A DNA stretch of 5,148 bases, taken from Anaerolineaceae bacterium. GTDB taxonomy: Bacteria > Chloroflexota > Anaerolineae > Anaerolineales > Anaerolineaceae. The stretch covers positions 1 to 5,148 of the forward strand of contig DOEX01000029.1 of NCBI GenBank assembly GCA_003532515.1. Direction: 5' to 3'. The position numbers and the translations under genes were made by a program. Positions 4,749-5,148 of this stretch are shown piece by piece; the stretch's first letter is position 1, and the number at the start of each line of letters is the position of its first letter. The notes beneath the pieces were generated by a model that worked only from the letters and a program-made list of their open reading frames with translations, was not told where the DNA came from and made no database searches.

Positions 4749-5148
4749 CTGACCAACTCGATTTGATATGTGAACAAATTCGGCATGAGTTTGACCAGAA
4801 AACAGCTCTGCGTGATGCAGCCCTCAAACAGGCGCGTGAACTGATCCGCCACGCTTCCCTGGCGATCCGGGCAATCCACCGGGAGGACCAGGATGAAGCA
4901 CAGTCTGAGCTCGATAAGGCACGTGAACTGGCGAAAGTCCTGACCACCACTCTTCGCAGCGAGCATCCCGACCTTTTTTTTGCAGGATACACGCAGGATG
5001 CTCTCAAGGAATACTGTGAAGCCTGCCTGACGGTGGCAATGATCAAAGGGGAAGTTTTGCCCACCCCCCAGGAGTTGGACGCAGAGCCGCCTGCCTACCT
5101 GAACGGACTCACCGAGACCCTCGGCGAGCTGCGCCGGCGCTGCCTGGA
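4745..5148 (+). CDS. Translin-family protein (3' end outside window)
   Basis: The frame starts at ATG 4745, overlapping the DUF3467 TGA, and runs open to the window end (134 complete codons). It is almost entirely helical and charged, with these landmarks: Phe-Asp-Gln-Lys-Thr-Ala-Leu-Arg-Asp-Ala near residues 16-25, Ala-Arg-Glu-Leu-Ile-Arg-His-Ala-Ser in helix 2, a helix with Ala-Arg-Glu-Leu near 58-61, Tyr-Cys-Glu-Ala-Cys-Leu-Thr-Val-Ala-Met-Ile-Lys-Gly-Glu, then Leu-Pro-Thr-Pro-Gln-Glu-Leu and Tyr-Leu-Asn-Gly-Leu...Gly-Glu-Leu-Arg-Arg. The Glu-Ala...Lys-Gly-Glu-x-Leu-Pro-x-Pro block and the following Gly-Leu...Gly-Glu-Leu-Arg helix are the core of the translin/TRAX superfamily (COG2178-like, RNA- or ssDNA-binding). 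Such bacterial proteins are often mislabelled as haloacid dehalogenases; no dehalogenase motif is seen. Probably about 60-80 residues are missing. Confidence 0.83.
   Translation, partial: MTDQLDLICEQIRHEFDQKTALRDAALKQARELIRHASLAIRAIHREDQDEAQSELDKARELAKVLTTTLRSEHPDLFFAGYTQDALKEYCEACLTVAMIKGEVLPTPQELDAEPPAYLNGLTETLGELRRRCL

Noticed and set aside
4624..5064. Minus-strand 146-codon open frame opposite the DUF3467 and translin genes
   Set aside because: Its Ser/Arg/Ala-rich translation is typical of an antisense shadow, while the plus-strand frames match known families.

Overview
The window looks like bacterial chromosome of moderate GC content, probably from an Anaerolineae-type member of the Chloroflexota. 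That assignment is an inference. It rests on a bacterial translin-family gene following ssb and a DUF3467 gene, and on general protein resemblance; no rRNA or other firm taxonomic marker is present.

Layout from left to right. (1) Positions 1-354 hold the C-terminal end of an ISLre2/UPF0236-like transposase that enters from outside the window. (2) A 116-bp AT-rich spacer with small repeats follows. (3) Positions 471-2263 (minus strand) hold a tightly coupled pair: a family 2 glycosyltransferase and then a SAM-dependent methyltransferase with a fused N-terminal Trm112-like zinc-binding segment. Their stop and start codons overlap as ATGA. (4) Directly upstream of the glycosyltransferase, an open frame of about 69 codons without a proper start (2260-2469) ends in another ATGA overlap. 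It looks like the surviving 3' end of a third gene of the same cluster. (5) Positions 2470-2630 are non-coding, with a hairpin-rich segment that resembles a dispersed repeat. (6) Positions 2631-3863 (minus strand) encode a secernin-like peptidase of family C69. (7) A 175-bp divergent intergenic region carries a palindrome and a candidate promoter. (8) Positions 4039-5148 (plus strand) are a compact operon: ssb, a DUF3467 protein and a translin-family protein cut by the window end.

Functionally there are two themes. The right part is a housekeeping-like nucleic-acid-binding operon (SSB, DUF3467, translin) whose genes are coupled by very short gaps or overlaps. The left part is an accessory fragment, apparently surface-glycan biosynthesis, bounded by a transposase on one side and a gene remnant plus a repeat-like element on the other. 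It looks like a broken piece of a larger glycan cluster. The most interesting points are the SSB/DUF3467/translin gene string and the gene remnant upstream of the glycosyltransferase.
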